Source: Citrus sinensis
Taxonomy: Eukaryota; Streptophyta; Magnoliopsida; Sapindales; Rutaceae
Reading direction: 5' to 3'
Length of the DNA: 64,000 bases
NCBI RefSeq assembly: GCF_022201045.2
Contig: NC_068557.1
Coordinates: 24,529,501 to 24,593,500 of the forward strand
Shown here: positions 24,201 to 37,507 of the stretch, piece after piece
Numbering within the stretch: the first letter of the stretch is position 1
Layout: each line of letters starts with the position of its first letter
Made by a program: the position numbers and the translations under genes
Notes under the pieces: generated by a model
Told to the model about the DNA's origin: nothing
The model's database searches: none
Seen by the model: only the letters and a program-made list of their open reading frames with translations

Positions 24201-27200
24201 GTGTTACACATCCATCTAAAAGACAAATAAATCCATTCGCGCAAACAGTCAAACAATCACACACTAAAAGTGACTGAAGCACAGATTAATAGCAGAAACA
24301 GAAACCTACTTGTCAAGAGAATTTTATTTAAGCACCGACTTTGATCTGAATACCACATTTATGCTAGTAAAATCAACTGCAAAAACAAATCTCACCTCAA
24401 ACTCAGCTTTTGGCCTTATAATGAAATTTTTGTCAACAATTCTTTGGTCTCCAATTGAGAGATAATATCTAATACCCGATTGACGCATCTTAATCCAATC
24501 ATTTATTCTTGCTTCTTCTGTTGCTGAGGGAGGCCTGAGGTACATCTCAATAAAACTGAAAGCAACATAAAGCATTCACCGTGCTCATTTGCATTCTAAG
24601 ATTAGAGGTCACAATTTTATCTAAATTATAATAGTAAGTTTAGAGGTAGAAGCAAACACTCACTTGTCTGTTTGTGCTTCATTTCCTTGAAAGGCAGAAA
24701 TAGAACATGCACCTGGTGCCTGTCATAACAATGTACCAATTTAGTAACATTTCAATCCAAGGGTGAACATGATTAACATTATCCCACACAGAATAATTTT
24801 TATTTCCCAAAGAAAAGAGATAGAATATCAGAGATAATAGAAATTAAAAATAAACATCAGGAAGAAGCCTAAAAATATTTGGAATAAGGCATCAGATGCA
24901 CAAAACAGGGTTCCCAGTATATCACCAGATAAAAAGTAAAAATGAGAGTATATTGAGTAATAGGAAATGGGAACCCCCACAGAAAATAAATCTTTTTATT
25001 CCATACAGCAGCATGCTGCATGCAATACAATTTAACTTATGATACCACATCGAACAATATATGCACCTATCAAGGCCGAATAGCATATGCCGTCTCATTG
25101 TCAATTTTCAGGAAATAACAAGATAAGGGCACAGGTTTACAGATTTCATTATAGATGTTGTTGAAACAAAATACGAACAAAACAACCAGTTTATTTAATA
25201 CCCGTACGCTAAATTACATAATTACCCAGCAGCATAAGTAACGAGATTCAGAAAGTTCAAAACATTGCAGGTTCCAACTGCCCATCAAACAAGCTTCATA
25301 GAAACTTGCTATTTCCATGTAACTTGGACGGACATAAAACTTCCACAAGGTACTCTCATGGCCGAGCCACTCCAAATTTCACTCACTTGGCTTTCATTCA
25401 AAGATTAACAATACATAATCTTAACTTCAGATTTTGATCACAATGTTATGTTAAATATGTTTCACCTAACTTCAACTTCTCAATATAAATATGTTCCTAA
25501 ATATTTATTGTTTTTCCTACTTTTATCAGATGTGGTCACAACCAATGCGAAACGGTTTTATTCACAAAGAGAGCAAGACCTGTGAATGGATCATACACAA
25601 ACACAGAAAAGAATACAATATAATTTGTGTGGAAACTGGAGCTGCAAAAAAAAGTGCAAAGTCAGAAGAACAAACTAAGTTATTGAAGAGAATTTATCAA
25701 GAAGATACAATAGTTTGCCTCACAATGAAAGGCTTAACAAAGTTTCAACAAAGCCATTTAGAATAACTCCACTACTGGAGAAGTAGCTTCAATTAACATA
25801 GGTGCAATTCCATGTATAAAGAAGTACATGGAGACTTTACTAAGCTAAAGAAGTACAAACCTCACTTCTGCATTTCAGCTTGTAAATTGCTTCTCTAAAT
25901 GATGAAACAAAGCGATTGTTAATCCTAATCTGCAAAATAAACCCATCAAATGAAATATAAAATTGACAGTTAGATATTTGAAGACAAGAACTGGAAACAC
26001 CAACCTGTGCATGATGAAGGTCTGGCTCAATGTGCTTTCTAAACAATGGGAAAATGCTGTCAATAAGGGAATCCAGCGAACAAGAATCTCCAATATCGTA
26101 TTGAACTTTGGAAATAAGGCTAAAATGAACACCACCAACCTGATACATTTAAGAAATGTTTAAAAAATATGATTACTCGGGAAATGCTTGCCCCCTCCGA
26201 TTCCTCCTCCCACCCCAAAAATAATATTTAAAAAGAAATTATTAGCAGGAAATTACCACTGCAACCCGAATATCTAGCAAAGAGCGCAATCTTGCATCCA
26301 GAGCATAGGTTCCATCAACTATTACCTTTAAGAAAAAAAAGTGGGAATAAATGAACTCTATAAAGCAATTGTTAATTATATTAACTGTAGTTTACACTTG
26401 CTTACCACACCAGAAGAAGCACCCTTTATCACTTTTGAACCAATGCGATTCTTTTGCTGATAATCAAACATTGGTATCAAAGTATCTTTACCTTCTGTCA
26501 GATCCTATTTGCAAAACAAAGGCTGCTTCAAGATACAAAACAAAGGAACAACTCATAGACATACAAATGCATCAGATGTTACAAATTATAGATGCAATAC
26601 ATCCAGTCACTGAAAAAGACATGTTAATTTGACACAGATTACCACAAAAGACGGGCCCTGAGTTATCTGAAAATTATGTGTATAACATATAAGTACTAAG
26701 ACTTAACTGCTAAAAAATTTAGAGAAATTGATCTTCAGAAAATTCAAAGATTTCACACTCATTCTGAAATACTAAAAGATTTTAAATGACTTACCAAAAT
26801 GTTTTGCATGACAATCCAGCAAAGTATGTTAATTTTGAACCATAGTAAAGAGGTGAAAAGCATATACAAACCTGTAGATTTTGGACTAATGCATCAAAAT
26901 CTATTGAATCCAAATCATTTCCTTCATCAACCCCAACACGATAATTCTCCATTGATATAAGAGTACAACCAATAACAGATGCCAACTTCTCTGCTAAGCT
27001 TTATCAACCACCAAGATCAAATAAACTCAAAATGTTAATTTACTGAGGAGATAAAAAATCAAATGCTTCATTCTCCTCAATCTAAAAAATATGACAACAA
27101 CAAAACACAAATCATACAGTTTTCATACCTTGTTTTACCCGAACCGCTAGGACCACCAATGCCAACTGTAACAATGCCCCCTTTCTTCTCTCTAAGCTCT

Positions 27201-28313
27201 TGAATAGATTTTACTAATAAATAATACCCATGATCAAAAGACTGCAGCATTTCAACAAAGGCAAAGATTAGACTTCTTGGTTGAACTTCAAAGCACAGTA
27301 CCAAAATTTTGTTTTGGACATTCAGACTACAATAGAAATATCATGATAAATTCAAGATTTGGATTACGACAAACAGAAACCATCGGGACTAGGAAGGTCA
27401 AGATGACATACAGCACAGTAGCGGAATTAAGCAGCATCAAGCAATCGCACACAAACATTCTCACACAATTTTAGGAATATCAACAATCAAAACACTGCAG
27501 ATTACAAGCTCAAAGCTCCAGCAGTGGTCTGTCTTCTTGAAAAAAACATTAAGGTAAATGACGACTTTCATTCTGATAGCCCAAGATGTAAATGGAATTT
27601 ATCAAAAAGTCCCAATGATATATGATATAAATTAACTACAGCTTCCTATGCCTTAAAAGTTGATAAATATAAGCAGAACAATGAGGGAAACTATGCACGC
27701 AAAGTAGCATTGAGAGAGAAAAATCAACCACTAGACTCAATACATGCTTGCACAGTGCACACACACCCAGACAAATGCACAAGCATTGAGAAACCTCGAC
27801 AGAAAATCAATAAACTGATTATTGAAATCTACAAATTAATGAGTTAGACTCCTTTCGCCACAAATAACTCATACATAACCTGCTTCTGCAATCATAAATT
27901 ACCATGCAAGACATAAATTGAAGGAAAACATTTTCAATAAGCCAATAGTTTAATACATAAATTCATCAAAACTCAAATTATCAGGCAGAAAATTAAAGGA
28001 GAACACAACCACCCAGAAAACAACATTGCCTCCCAAATTTCAAAACAGCCCAGTTTCTGGAATCTATAACAAAAAATCAAAACTAACTCCCAAATTACAT
28101 CGAGCAAAATATTTAAAGTGCATAATCATAAAATTAAAAATTAAACAAAAATGGAAAATAGATTCAAAAATTCTCAAATGAATTTAAATTATTTACCGCA
28201 TGGACAGGGAGAGATTGCAAGATGGAGGGCGAAGATGAGGAAGTGGAGGGCTGTTGTTGAAAGTAATCCCTTCCTCCTTCTTCGAATACTCGCTGAACAA
28301 CTCCATCGTCCAT
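15215..28313 (-). CDS. Tandem uridine-kinase-like P-loop/CYTH protein (UCK-CYTH x2)
   Basis: 26 exons on the minus strand, first 28197-28313, last 15215-15280; coding length 2865 (954 aa). First unit: Walker A GGPSGSGKT at residues 68-76, then DGTYAL, VGGVHFSLISKV and HIEPDLHHAQ, then a CYTH-like region starting NFIEMYLRPP (about 262-405). Second unit: Walker A again at 523-531, EGVYALHPEI, VGGVHSHLISRV, HIEPHLVHAH, then NFIDMYLRLPG (about 725-860). The tail has a short helical segment (EDMQSRIKRLERW) and a C-terminal membrane anchor (LWTFLMSALVGYSLYQRKRQ). It resembles Arabidopsis At2g01460 (uridine-cytidine kinase C) and the single-unit TTM1/TTM2 proteins, which have pyrophosphatase activity. 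Whether it phosphorylates uridine or hydrolyses a polyphosphate is unknown. Confidence 0.9.
16023..16051. repeat. (AT)n microsatellite
   Basis: A run of about thirteen TA units lies in intron 24 of the kinase-CYTH gene (minus-strand numbering). Confidence 0.85.
16966..16984. repeat. (CA)n microsatellite
   Basis: A short run of about nine CA units in intron 23 of the kinase-CYTH gene (minus-strand numbering). Confidence 0.75.
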
Positions 28314-29665
28314 TTCCTTTCTGTCCTTTTTTTTCTTTTCCTCAAATTTTTTGTGTTAATTATCCGTTATGGCAACCAATGAATCAAATTTAGTAAAATT
28401 CAATTTTTCAACCAATACTAGTTTTCCGAATCTTCGTTCTTCAATCAAATTAAAGATTAATAGATAGATGAGAGAGGGAGATTCAGGGTTTGGTAATTGG
28501 GTTCTTGATTTCGGTTCGCATCGCTTGTTTCTTTCTTTTGCTTTATCATTTAGCATGCTGCCGTACACCTTGTTGCTTTGCCTAATGCAGTAATGCTAGC
28601 ATTGCCTCCCGCTTGTTTTCTTTTCTCTCAATTTTCCTTTTCTTTTCTTTTTCTTTTTCTTTTTCTTTTTCTTTTTCTTTTTTATATTCTTCAAATTTGA
28701 CACGAACCCACGAACCCACGAATATGCAAACTTTGGGGTAGTTGAGCGCAAATATAGGAATATATTTTTTATTTCTTATTTCAGTAAAAAAATATAGATT
28801 ATATTAAATTCTATTAATTAATGACAATTGGATCAATTAAAATTTGGTTTGTTATTTGCAAATTGAGGTAGGTTACAATACAAAATATTAATAATAGATG
28901 TGGTAGTACCAAAATAAATGGGTGTTTAACTAATCCTAATGTTTTAGTGTACTGATTCCTCTACCCATTCCCCCCCCCCCCTTTTCTTAATTCTTGATTT
29001 ATTAATTTTTATAAAGTTTTTAGTGAAAAATACTTCAATTGCAATTTTTATGGATGTAAGTGTAAGACTTTCTGTATTTTTTTTCCCCTTTAAACTCACA
29101 AATTAGGCACTATATATTTGCACTAGTAATGGAACATAAAATATGAGTTTTAATATATTTATTGCAGTATGAATATCAAATTTCAAAAAAAAAAAATTTA
29201 AGCTATTTAGAGATCTGTTACCAACCAAATTCCCTTTATTATTTGGGAATCTCAATATCTTTCTCTCAAAATATTTACAAAAGGGACAAAATGATATGGG
29301 AACATAAGCATAACACCCAGGTAGAGAGGGGACTTTTATAAGAAGTTTAGGATTAAGATGCAAGAAACTATCAACAAGATTCTAAAATATGTTTTTTTTT
29401 TTAATATTAATATATTAGAATCAAAATTGTACTGATATATTTATAATTAGAGCTCTGTTGGTACTCACTTAGATCAGTCTACCTAAATTTCTATTATCAC
29501 TAATCTAAGGGATATAAATATTCTACCCATAAATTTATGAAAAAAAAAATCTATTTTTGTCCAATTATTACAAATTTGGGAGGAGAAGGAATCCCTTCAC
29601 AAGCGCCAAAATTTGGAAATTAAACTATGGTTTTAAAATTTGAAAAATGAACATAGACAAACTTA
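28314..29665. other. Upstream region of the kinase-CYTH gene
   Basis: The first few hundred bases should hold the promoter and 5' leader of the minus-strand gene. They include a (TTTTTC)n tract near 28640-28682, which reads as a purine-rich run on the coding strand. A poly-C run sits near 28970-28982. The rest is AT-rich and carries no recognised gene. Confidence 0.5.
28640..28682. repeat. (TTTTTC)n microsatellite
   Basis: About seven units of a T5C/T4C repeat, roughly 330-370 bp upstream of the minus-strand kinase-CYTH start codon. Confidence 0.85.
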
Positions 29666-31028
29666 GGTGGCGTTTGTTTTTTAACTTAATGATTTAAAGC
29701 GACTTAACATAATTAATTAAGTTAATTAGAGGTGTTTGTTTTTATAACTTAATGAGACTTTTTAGATAATTTTGACTTAATAAAATAAGCTAATTTTTTT
29801 GGCTTTTTACTTAATGGAGAAATCTGAATTAAGGTGGCATTTGTTTTTTAACTTAATGACTTAAAGTGACTTAACTTAATTAATTAAGTTAATTAGAAGT
29901 GTTTATTTTTATAACTTAATGAGACTTTTTAGATAATTTTGACTTAATAAAATAAGCTAATTTTTTTGGCTTTTTACTTAATGGAGATATATGAATTAAG
30001 TCAATTATTTTCTAATGTCAAAAATATTCATATTTTATAATTTATTTTTCATATCTATTCTACAACTCACCCATAGACATTTACCTGACATGATAATCTC
30101 ATCATTTTTTTTTTAGTCGTCATGGAATCCCTCCTCACTTTGTTATCAACTCCTCAAGTATTGAAGATCAAAATTACATGCGACAACTTCAAGATGAAAT
30201 GACAAATCAATTGTTTCAAGTATCTTATTAGTTTTTTCTTTCTTATATTATATACGATAAAATTTGAAATTTATGATATTTTATATATTAAAATTCTAAA
30301 ATCATTATATATTCACTTGAATATAGTTTTACTTATAAATGTTAAAATATCGTGGTATTTAATATATTGTTTATTTGACATTCAAATTTAATAAGGATAC
30401 AAATGTAAAAATACATATTTTCAGTTTTTTAAGTTGAAAAAAAATAACTTAATAATTATTTTTCGAGATTCGGACAAAAAAACAAACATGTTATTCAGAT
30501 TCAGACATTCAGATCTATTCAGAATTCAAACTAATTCAGGTCTATTCAGATTTCAGGTCAAAAAACAAACGCCACCTAAGTCAATTACTTGTTAATGTTA
30601 AAAATATCCTTATTTTATAATTTATTTTTCATGTCTATCCCAAAACTCACCCATAGATATTTACCCCACATAAAAATATCCCTGTTTTTTCTTTTTTATA
30701 TTATATACGATAAAATTTGAAATTTATGGTATTTTATATATTAAAATTTCAAAATAATTATATATTCGCTTGAATATAGTTTTACTTATAAATGTTAAAA
30801 TATTGTGGTATTTAATATATTATTTATTTGACATTCAAATTCAATAAGGATACAAATGTAAAAGTATATATTTTCAGCTTTTTAAGTTGAAAAAAAAAAC
30901 TTAATACTTATTTTCTGAGATTCAGACAAAAAAATAAACATATTATTCAGATTCAGACATTCAGACCTATTCATAATTCAGACTAATTCAGGTCTATTCA
31001 GATTTCAGACAAAAATATAAACGCCACT
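29666..31028. mobile_element. Harbinger-type MITE, interrupted by a relative
   Basis: The left terminus is ggtggcgtttg; the right terminus is its inverse with one end change (aaacgccact). A TTA direct repeat flanks both ends (29663-29665 and 31029-31031). At 29830-29832 the element is broken by a second, related MITE. Removing the insert and one copy of its TAA duplication leaves an element of about 616 bp whose halves join in register: gaattaagtcaatt, as in the uninterrupted inner copy. Confidence 0.82.
29833..30576. mobile_element. Nested Harbinger-type MITE inside a related copy
   Basis: The termini are ggtggcatttg and caaacgccacc, with a perfect TAA target duplication on both sides (29830-29832 and 30577-30579). 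The 744-bp insert is homologous to its host element over the head (taacttaatga(t/c)ttaaag...) and the tail (cagattcagacattcaga...). It carries a segment of about 130 bp near 30085-30235 that the host copy lacks. Confidence 0.82.
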
Positions 31029-31555
31029 TTAGTGAAATGTCCAATGGGCAATAAATCAGTTAGATTTTACGTTAACGAGATAATATCGTTAAAAACCTTT
31101 TGTTTTGTTATTGAATGTCAAAATTTTGGTAAAATATAATATTGATATTATAGAATGCTAAATTAGTGATATAGACTCACTTACCATGAAACTTATATTA
31201 TATATATTTTTTAATACTGATTACACGTTAGATTATTATATTGCATAGATATTTATAACTGCTATTATAACAGACATTACACTGATATTTACAATCAGAT
31301 ATACATAACTGAGACTTAATTATTACATTAAATTTTATGAAGTACATACTCAGACAAATAACTCTTACAAACAAGAGATGTCTATGCTCCATTCGTATTT
31401 CGTAAGGAAGAATGACTTATAAATATTTTAGCCCTCACAATATTGAGTTATGCAAAGTTTCATGTGATTGATGCCTCATTCATTCAACTTCAGTTCAAGT
31501 TCAAATTATGGAATATATTCTTTCAAAATAAAATATCATAGAAGATATAAATTAT

Positions 31556-31936
31556 GGGCCAGTTTAGGAGTGCGATTGAAATTTAATAATCTGTTTATTT
31601 CATAATTTTTGATAAAAATAATGTTTGGTAAATTTTGTAAAAGCAGCTTACTTAATAATTTTCTCCATTTTGTCAGCAACTTTTAAAAACAAATAGATAT
31701 TGCTTTTCATAAGTAGCTTATTGAATAAACTGCCACACATTTTTAAAATTTTTATTATAACCCTGTATTTTAATAAAAAGACAATTGTATCTTACTTATC
31801 AATAAACCCTTATATATAAACCATCAGATGTCATATTACCACCATAAACACGTACTACTTTTTTAATCAATAGTTTATTTCATTTGCACAACACAAACAA
31901 CTTATTTCATCAGCCTCCGCAATCCCAAAATGATCC
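31556..31936. mobile_element. Probable short MITE with imperfect TIRs
   Basis: The left end is gggccagtttaggagtgcg. The inverse of the right end is ggatcattttgggattgcg; about 14 of 19 positions agree. A TAT triplet flanks both ends, which fits a 3-bp target duplication but not the usual Harbinger TWA. The 381-bp interior is AT-rich and non-coding. Confidence 0.55.
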
Positions 31937-32430
31937 TATATCTAATATGAATTAGAGAATACAATTTCATTTTTTCATGAATTAAACTTGCAAGAGAGAA
32001 CTTTCTTTAACAATTTTCGCATAACTGGCCTATACAAAGAATCTAAGATGATTTACTCATGGTTAAATGAGTTATATCAAAACCCAGTTTAATTTAATTA
32101 ATATTTGTATGGTTATATTTTATTATTGGTTACTACTTACCATGAATGTCATGTCACGTCACCCCAAAGTCCGATACCCGCCCTCAATTCGACTCGTTGT
32201 CAATGGGCTACAAGCTCAGGTGACCATTTCATTGCAAGTTACTTCAAGTTCAAGATTGAAGTCCTGTTTGGGATTGAAGCATAAATTATAGCTATTGTGA
32301 AAATAAAATTATAATTATTAAATAAAAATTAATAATATATAGTAAATATAAATTTTAAAAAAATAATTTTGATAAAATTATTAAAGATATAATAGATTTT
32401 TCATTATACAAGTGAAAAATCATAACAATA

Positions 32431-32664
32431 TAGTTTATTAATTACATCAATTAGTGTTTACTAAATACTTTAATATTGTAACTTAAAAATTATATCTGTT
32501 CAAACTCAATTTCAAATGCATCATCAATCGTGAATAATTGTACCTTAAATTAGTTTATTAATTACATCAATTAGTGTTCATTAAATATTTTAATATTGTA
32601 ACTTAAAAATTATATCTGTTCAAACTAAATCTCAAATGCATCATAAATTGTGAATAATTGTACC
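32431..32664. repeat. Tandem duplication, 120-bp unit
   Basis: Two adjacent copies beginning tagtttattaattacatcaa start at 32431 and 32551. They differ at only about ten positions, mostly A/T and C/T changes. No coding potential. Confidence 0.85.
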
Positions 32665-32952
32665 AAAAGCGTATGTATATAAATAATAGTGTTTTAATAT
32701 AATAATGTTTTCTTGCAAATGGTAGTTCACTGAACACTTGGTGCCTTTGGTGGGTTGTCGATAGAGCACCTCGTGAGGTGTAAAGCACTTGGTAATGATA
32801 TTGATTTCGGCAAATAGGAGTTAACTTGCGTTACTCGTAATAATTAAACCAGATTAGGCGTGATCTCGCAAAACGATAATTAAATTTGGGCGTGGGCTTT
32901 AGTGCAAGTTTTTTAGCCACTTTGTAAACCTGGTACTACTTTTTGATGATAT

Positions 32953-33013
32953 ATAGTAACATAGATACACTACGCTGTATGGTAATATAGATACACTGCG
33001 CTGTATGGTAATA
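32953..33013. repeat. Short tandem repeat, about 27-bp unit, two copies plus
   Basis: The block atagatacact(a/g)cgctgtatggtaat appears twice in succession with a partial third copy. Confidence 0.7.
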
Positions 33014-34510
33014 CAAATTCTTCCTTTTAAAAAAATAATTAAAATGAAGAAATCTTGTGATTTTGAAATAGTAAGTACCAAACACAATTTTTAATGTTTG
33101 AAAAACTAACCTTCTGCGTTTAAATTAGAATGTTTGAAAATTTTCGCTCGATAAGTCAAAAGGCTGATTTTCAACACGGGATCCCATGGCAATTGAAAGA
33201 AGACAATGGTGACGCGTGGCATGAGGCTGTGAGGCAGGCATCCAAAGCAGCCTCGGTTGGGAAAGAATGATTGACATCCGTAATGGACCGTTTTAGTTAG
33301 GTCCTCAACTTTTGTATTTATTCTAATTTTGACCAAAAATAAGGGCAAACCACTTAAAATAGTTCAATTTTATAGTAAATAAATTGTGCTAATAATATTT
33401 CCACTCACTATGATCATTTTTTTTCTTTTAAATATATTTTTTTAAAAATTAATTTATAAGTTTGAATTGATAAATTAATCAAAAAGAAGAGACTAAGTTA
33501 CAATTCTTATAAATATCATATACGACAAGATAAATTTGTATGATCTTATATCGATAGATTTTTATCTCTCATGCAACACGCGTGTAAGCTTCTCATTTGT
33601 TATGTTACAAGCAGAATCTGTGATATAGTAAGATCCTAATTAAGAGCTTATCAAAGGACCCGAGTAATGATAATAAATTTGTGAACATGGTACTCTTCCG
33701 TGCCCATCTGTTCTCTAAACTGATCTTGGACATAAATAAGTAAATAACACAAACATTAAAGAGTTTAATGAAAATATTACTGAACACCGAAAAAGTTAAT
33801 CAAGATTAATGTCTATCAGCATCGTCATCCTCCTCAAAAGCAAGATGCTTCCACTGAATTTACAAATCAATCAAATAGATCGCAATCTTTTATTTTTTAT
33901 TATTATTATTTTTTTCTCTCTCTTTACTGAAAGTCAACGCCTCTCTCTCGCGCCCACTACTTTTTGTTTGTGATTCTGTCGTTATCTTGATTTTCATTTT
34001 TCCTTCCGCGTATTTGCGCATTGACTACATCACCCCCTCGTGTCCTTGCTATTATGCGCCGGCCTTCTCGTTCTTCTGGTTTCGATTTGCTGTGCCCGCC
34101 CTCCATGGGATTATCATAAACCCTATATAAATTTTAACTCATCAAACAAAGCTGTAACAGATGTACAAATATGATTGGAAAACATTTACGATAAGAAACG
34201 AGGACACTCGCAGCATAACATTTTCCTTCATTAACAACTGACAATTTTTTATTTTTTATTTGCCAAAAGAAAAGAAAAGAGAACCTGAGTGAAGAAGACT
34301 CCATAATTTCAGTGTGTATAAAAAAAGTCAGCCATTACTTGTGTGAATTTTGTGATGAGTCAGCGTCACTCCAATTCGCATAAAGCGCACGCCACTCTCA
34401 AGTCTCAACTCATTCTCATCCAAGGCTGAGCTTGAAAATTTTTGACAGTGATCGATCGCTCCGCATCATTTAATTTGTCAAAGAAATATTATCGTTAATT
34501 AACGTCGTCA
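33014..34510. other. Intergenic region upstream of the Nudix gene
   Basis: A GC-richer patch at about 33160-33300 stands out from the AT-rich background but holds no recognisable coding sequence. The final 500-600 bases, with pyrimidine-rich tracts (for example tttctctctcttt near 33912), should contain the promoter and leader of the Nudix gene. Confidence 0.45.
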
Positions 34511-37507
34511 ATGGACGGCCTTCCCTCTGGCTACCGCCCTAACGTTGGTGTCTGTCTCATCAACTCTGACTCTCAGGTCTGCCTCTCTTTTTTTATTTTC
34601 CTCTTTTTTTTTTCATTTTTCTTTAATTTTTTTTAAAATCTTAAATATTCACCCTCTTTTTCGTCATTAGAATTGAAGAGTAGTTTATTATGTGTTTATA
34701 TGTGTGTTTGTTTTTGTAGCAAAATTTATTATGTGTTTAAATCTGGATGCTGATTTTACAGAAGCTGTTTTTCTTTCTATGAGAGCATTTATATAAGAGT
34801 AATTAAAATAATTTATTGAAAAGCACTATTATATGATTTTTTTTACCCCCTCGAATTCTCGGAAGTTCATACCATAAAGGATAATTTAAGGGTATGTTTG
34901 AGATTGAGGTGCTATGGCTTTTAATTCACTGTTTTTAGTTATTTTGAAGTACCAAATAATTTCTAAGTACACTATTAGCAGAGACGGCATTTAATTTTAT
35001 ATGAAGTTACGGATGTATGATTTATGCAGAGTGTTCTGTTCTAAGCATGTTGATTTACCTTGGGCAGATTTTTGTGGCGTCTAGATTGAATGTTCCGGGA
35101 GCATGGCAGATGCCTCAGGTGGGTACCCTGTTAGATGCTCTGTTTGTGTTTTAGATTATTATTATTACTATATATCATGTTTTCATGGAGAAATATGAAG
35201 AAAATAATAGATGTTAACCATCTATGATGGCTTTTTTTAATGATTACTTTCATTTTCTTTGAATCCTATTAAAGAGGGCGCTTCTTATTAATATTTTCAG
35301 TTTTAGTATTAGTCTGAATTACGATTTGTCATTCTCAACTTGAAGAATTTTTTTAACGTTGTTGTCATCATCTCATCTCATATAGGTCAGGAAATGACAT
35401 GAGAGTTGTCTACTTGATTTTCTCTCCTTTCACCTTACCTTTATCCATACCGAATATAAACCAGATCTCTCTTATGGGTTCTGTTTACTAAGTTATTTAG
35501 AAAATTCCATAAGATTATCTGTGTCTTGAGTGTACAACAAGAAGAATTTTGGTAGAGGTTACTTAGAAATGAATTCTTGACATGTAATTATGCCAATTTT
35601 TGAATTTCACTGTTGGTGTGTGCATATGTTAGATAATCTTTGTTGATTTAATACGGGATTGCCTAATCTTTGTTGATTTAATATGGGATTGCCAATTTTA
35701 GGGGGGTATTGAAGACGGTGAGGACCCCAAATTGGCAGCCATGAGGGAACTGCGAGAAGAAACCGGAATAGTGTCCGCTGAAATTATTGCTGAGGTTAGT
35801 ACAAATATATTGTGCTATTGTGTTTCAGCTTGCTCATAAGGCAATTCAACCCTTTTTATTGCTCAAACAACAGAGGTTCATGCATATTTGTGCTACTATT
35901 CGTGTAAAAATTTTTGAAAAATTCATTTAAATTTTTTGTGTATATAAAGATTGTTCAGGAAACAGAGATACAGATTTTGTGTGGGATGAATATGATTTAA
36001 TTAGATTAAACATTGCTGTATCCATGCACTGAAACAAACACCACATAGGTGAAAATTTGGACTCACATTTGACATAGCAAACACAATGGAGGAAGAAGAA
36101 ATAACTGAAGAAGTGAGGCTGAATTTTGTTTCAGAGAAACAGTTATTTGATCAAAGACTTTATTTTGCCTCGCTTTCATAGTGAATTCTACTATAGCTGT
36201 GATGAAAAACTGGAAATAGAGCACTTTCTCAAATAAATATGAAGTTACTATATTGCACCTCCCTTTATCTTGAATTGTCAATCAAATTTATATTGGAATA
36301 TGTTTAGATATTTAACCCATTTTGGATTAGTTTTTCTTGTACATATTATTAAAGTTGTATAATGAAATGTCAGGTACCAAATTGGTTGACTTATGACTTC
36401 CCTCCAGCTGTGAAGACCAAAGTAAATCGTCTATGGGGAGGTGAATGGCATGGACAAGCACAGAAGTGGTATGCTTCTCTTTTACTCTTGGTTCCTCTCA
36501 CTCTCAGTACACACACTCACTTTATGAAAGAAAACCAGGTTGTCTTAAGTTAAAAACTCAATGGATTATGTGGTAGTTTATATAGTTGCATTATCTTAAT
36601 TTTTTGCAATGTTAGGAGAATAGTTACAATGCGAGTCTCTAATCTGTATTAGAATTTAGCCATTAACTATTTATCAAGAATTTCAATAGAAGATAAGCAT
36701 TCACTGGCCAAAGGAAACTACTTAATCAACATTGCAAATGCTTGACTGTGGAATAGTTCATTTTTGCTTGGGGTGGTATGTGATGGAGGTGCTTGGTTAA
36801 GAAGGTAAAATGTTGATTCTTTGTATTGCTTGGGGACACCAGACTCAAACTTTCCCTCGTCATCATCTCGCTAATTTACTTATTTATTTATGTGCGTATA
36901 TCCTTGACTGAATCAAAATTCGAAAAAAGGTTGGGGGGGGGGGGGGGGTTGTTGCGGGGGGGATGCATGGATGATCATAGCACCTGATAGAAGTGCAGGT
37001 GTTATTGTGATGAATATTATTTATGCAATTGTGAAGCTTCTAAACTTTCTTCAATTATGAAGCTTACCCGTGTACAGAAAACACAAAATGAGACCTTTCT
37101 TTTTTCAGGCCTTGGAGTTTTTGGGCAGAAGGGTACAGAATATCCCTCTGTTTTACATATGATCTGTGGCCTAACATCTTTTCTTCTTCGGGAGAATTTA
37201 CAGGTTTCTCATGAAATTAACTAATGATGAGAGTGAGATAAACTTGGCAAATGGTGAAGCAGACCCTGAATTTGCAGAGTGGAAATGGGCGAGTCCTGAG
37301 GAAGTTGTTGAACAGGTATCCTGCTGGAAACATAATTTGAGTCATTTTAGCATTGACCTCATGTGTTTGAAAGGCTTAAGTTACAGAGATAATTGGTTGC
37401 AGGCAGTGGATTACAAGCGGCCAACATACGAGGAAGTCATGAGAACTTTTAGGCCTTACTTGAATGAAAACGGAATAGCTGCAAAATGTAAATCAGCAAA
37501 ATGGTGA
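34511..37507 (+). CDS. NUDX25: Nudix hydrolase, NUDX25-like (diadenosine polyphosphate hydrolase)
   Basis: Hydrolyses dinucleoside polyphosphates; plant NUDX25-type enzymes are asymmetric Ap4A-type hydrolases, usually without an organelle transit peptide. Six exons: 34511-34576, 35068-35118, 35702-35794, 36374-36468, 37204-37315, 37403-37507 (173 aa). The Nudix box is complete: G40, E46, R54-E55, E58-E59, G61-I62, matching GX5EX7REUXEEXGU. Upstream is YRPNVGVCLIN, downstream are PNWLTYDFPP and LWGGEWHGQAQKWF, typical of the RppH/Ap4A group, and the protein ends AAKCKSAKW like Arabidopsis NUDX25 as remembered. The length agrees with the family (about 170 aa) and nothing is missing. Introns hold a 16-base G run (36933-36948). 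Confidence 0.94.
36933..36948. repeat. Poly-G run in intron
   Basis: Sixteen consecutive G residues, followed a few bases later by a further G7 (36956-36962), in intron 4 of the Nudix gene. This could form a G-quadruplex in the coding-sense strand or the pre-mRNA. It is also a place where sequence length may be misread. Confidence 0.8.

Noticed and set aside
28970-28982. Poly-C run as a regulatory signal
   Set aside because: An isolated homopolymer with no associated structure; most likely slippage.
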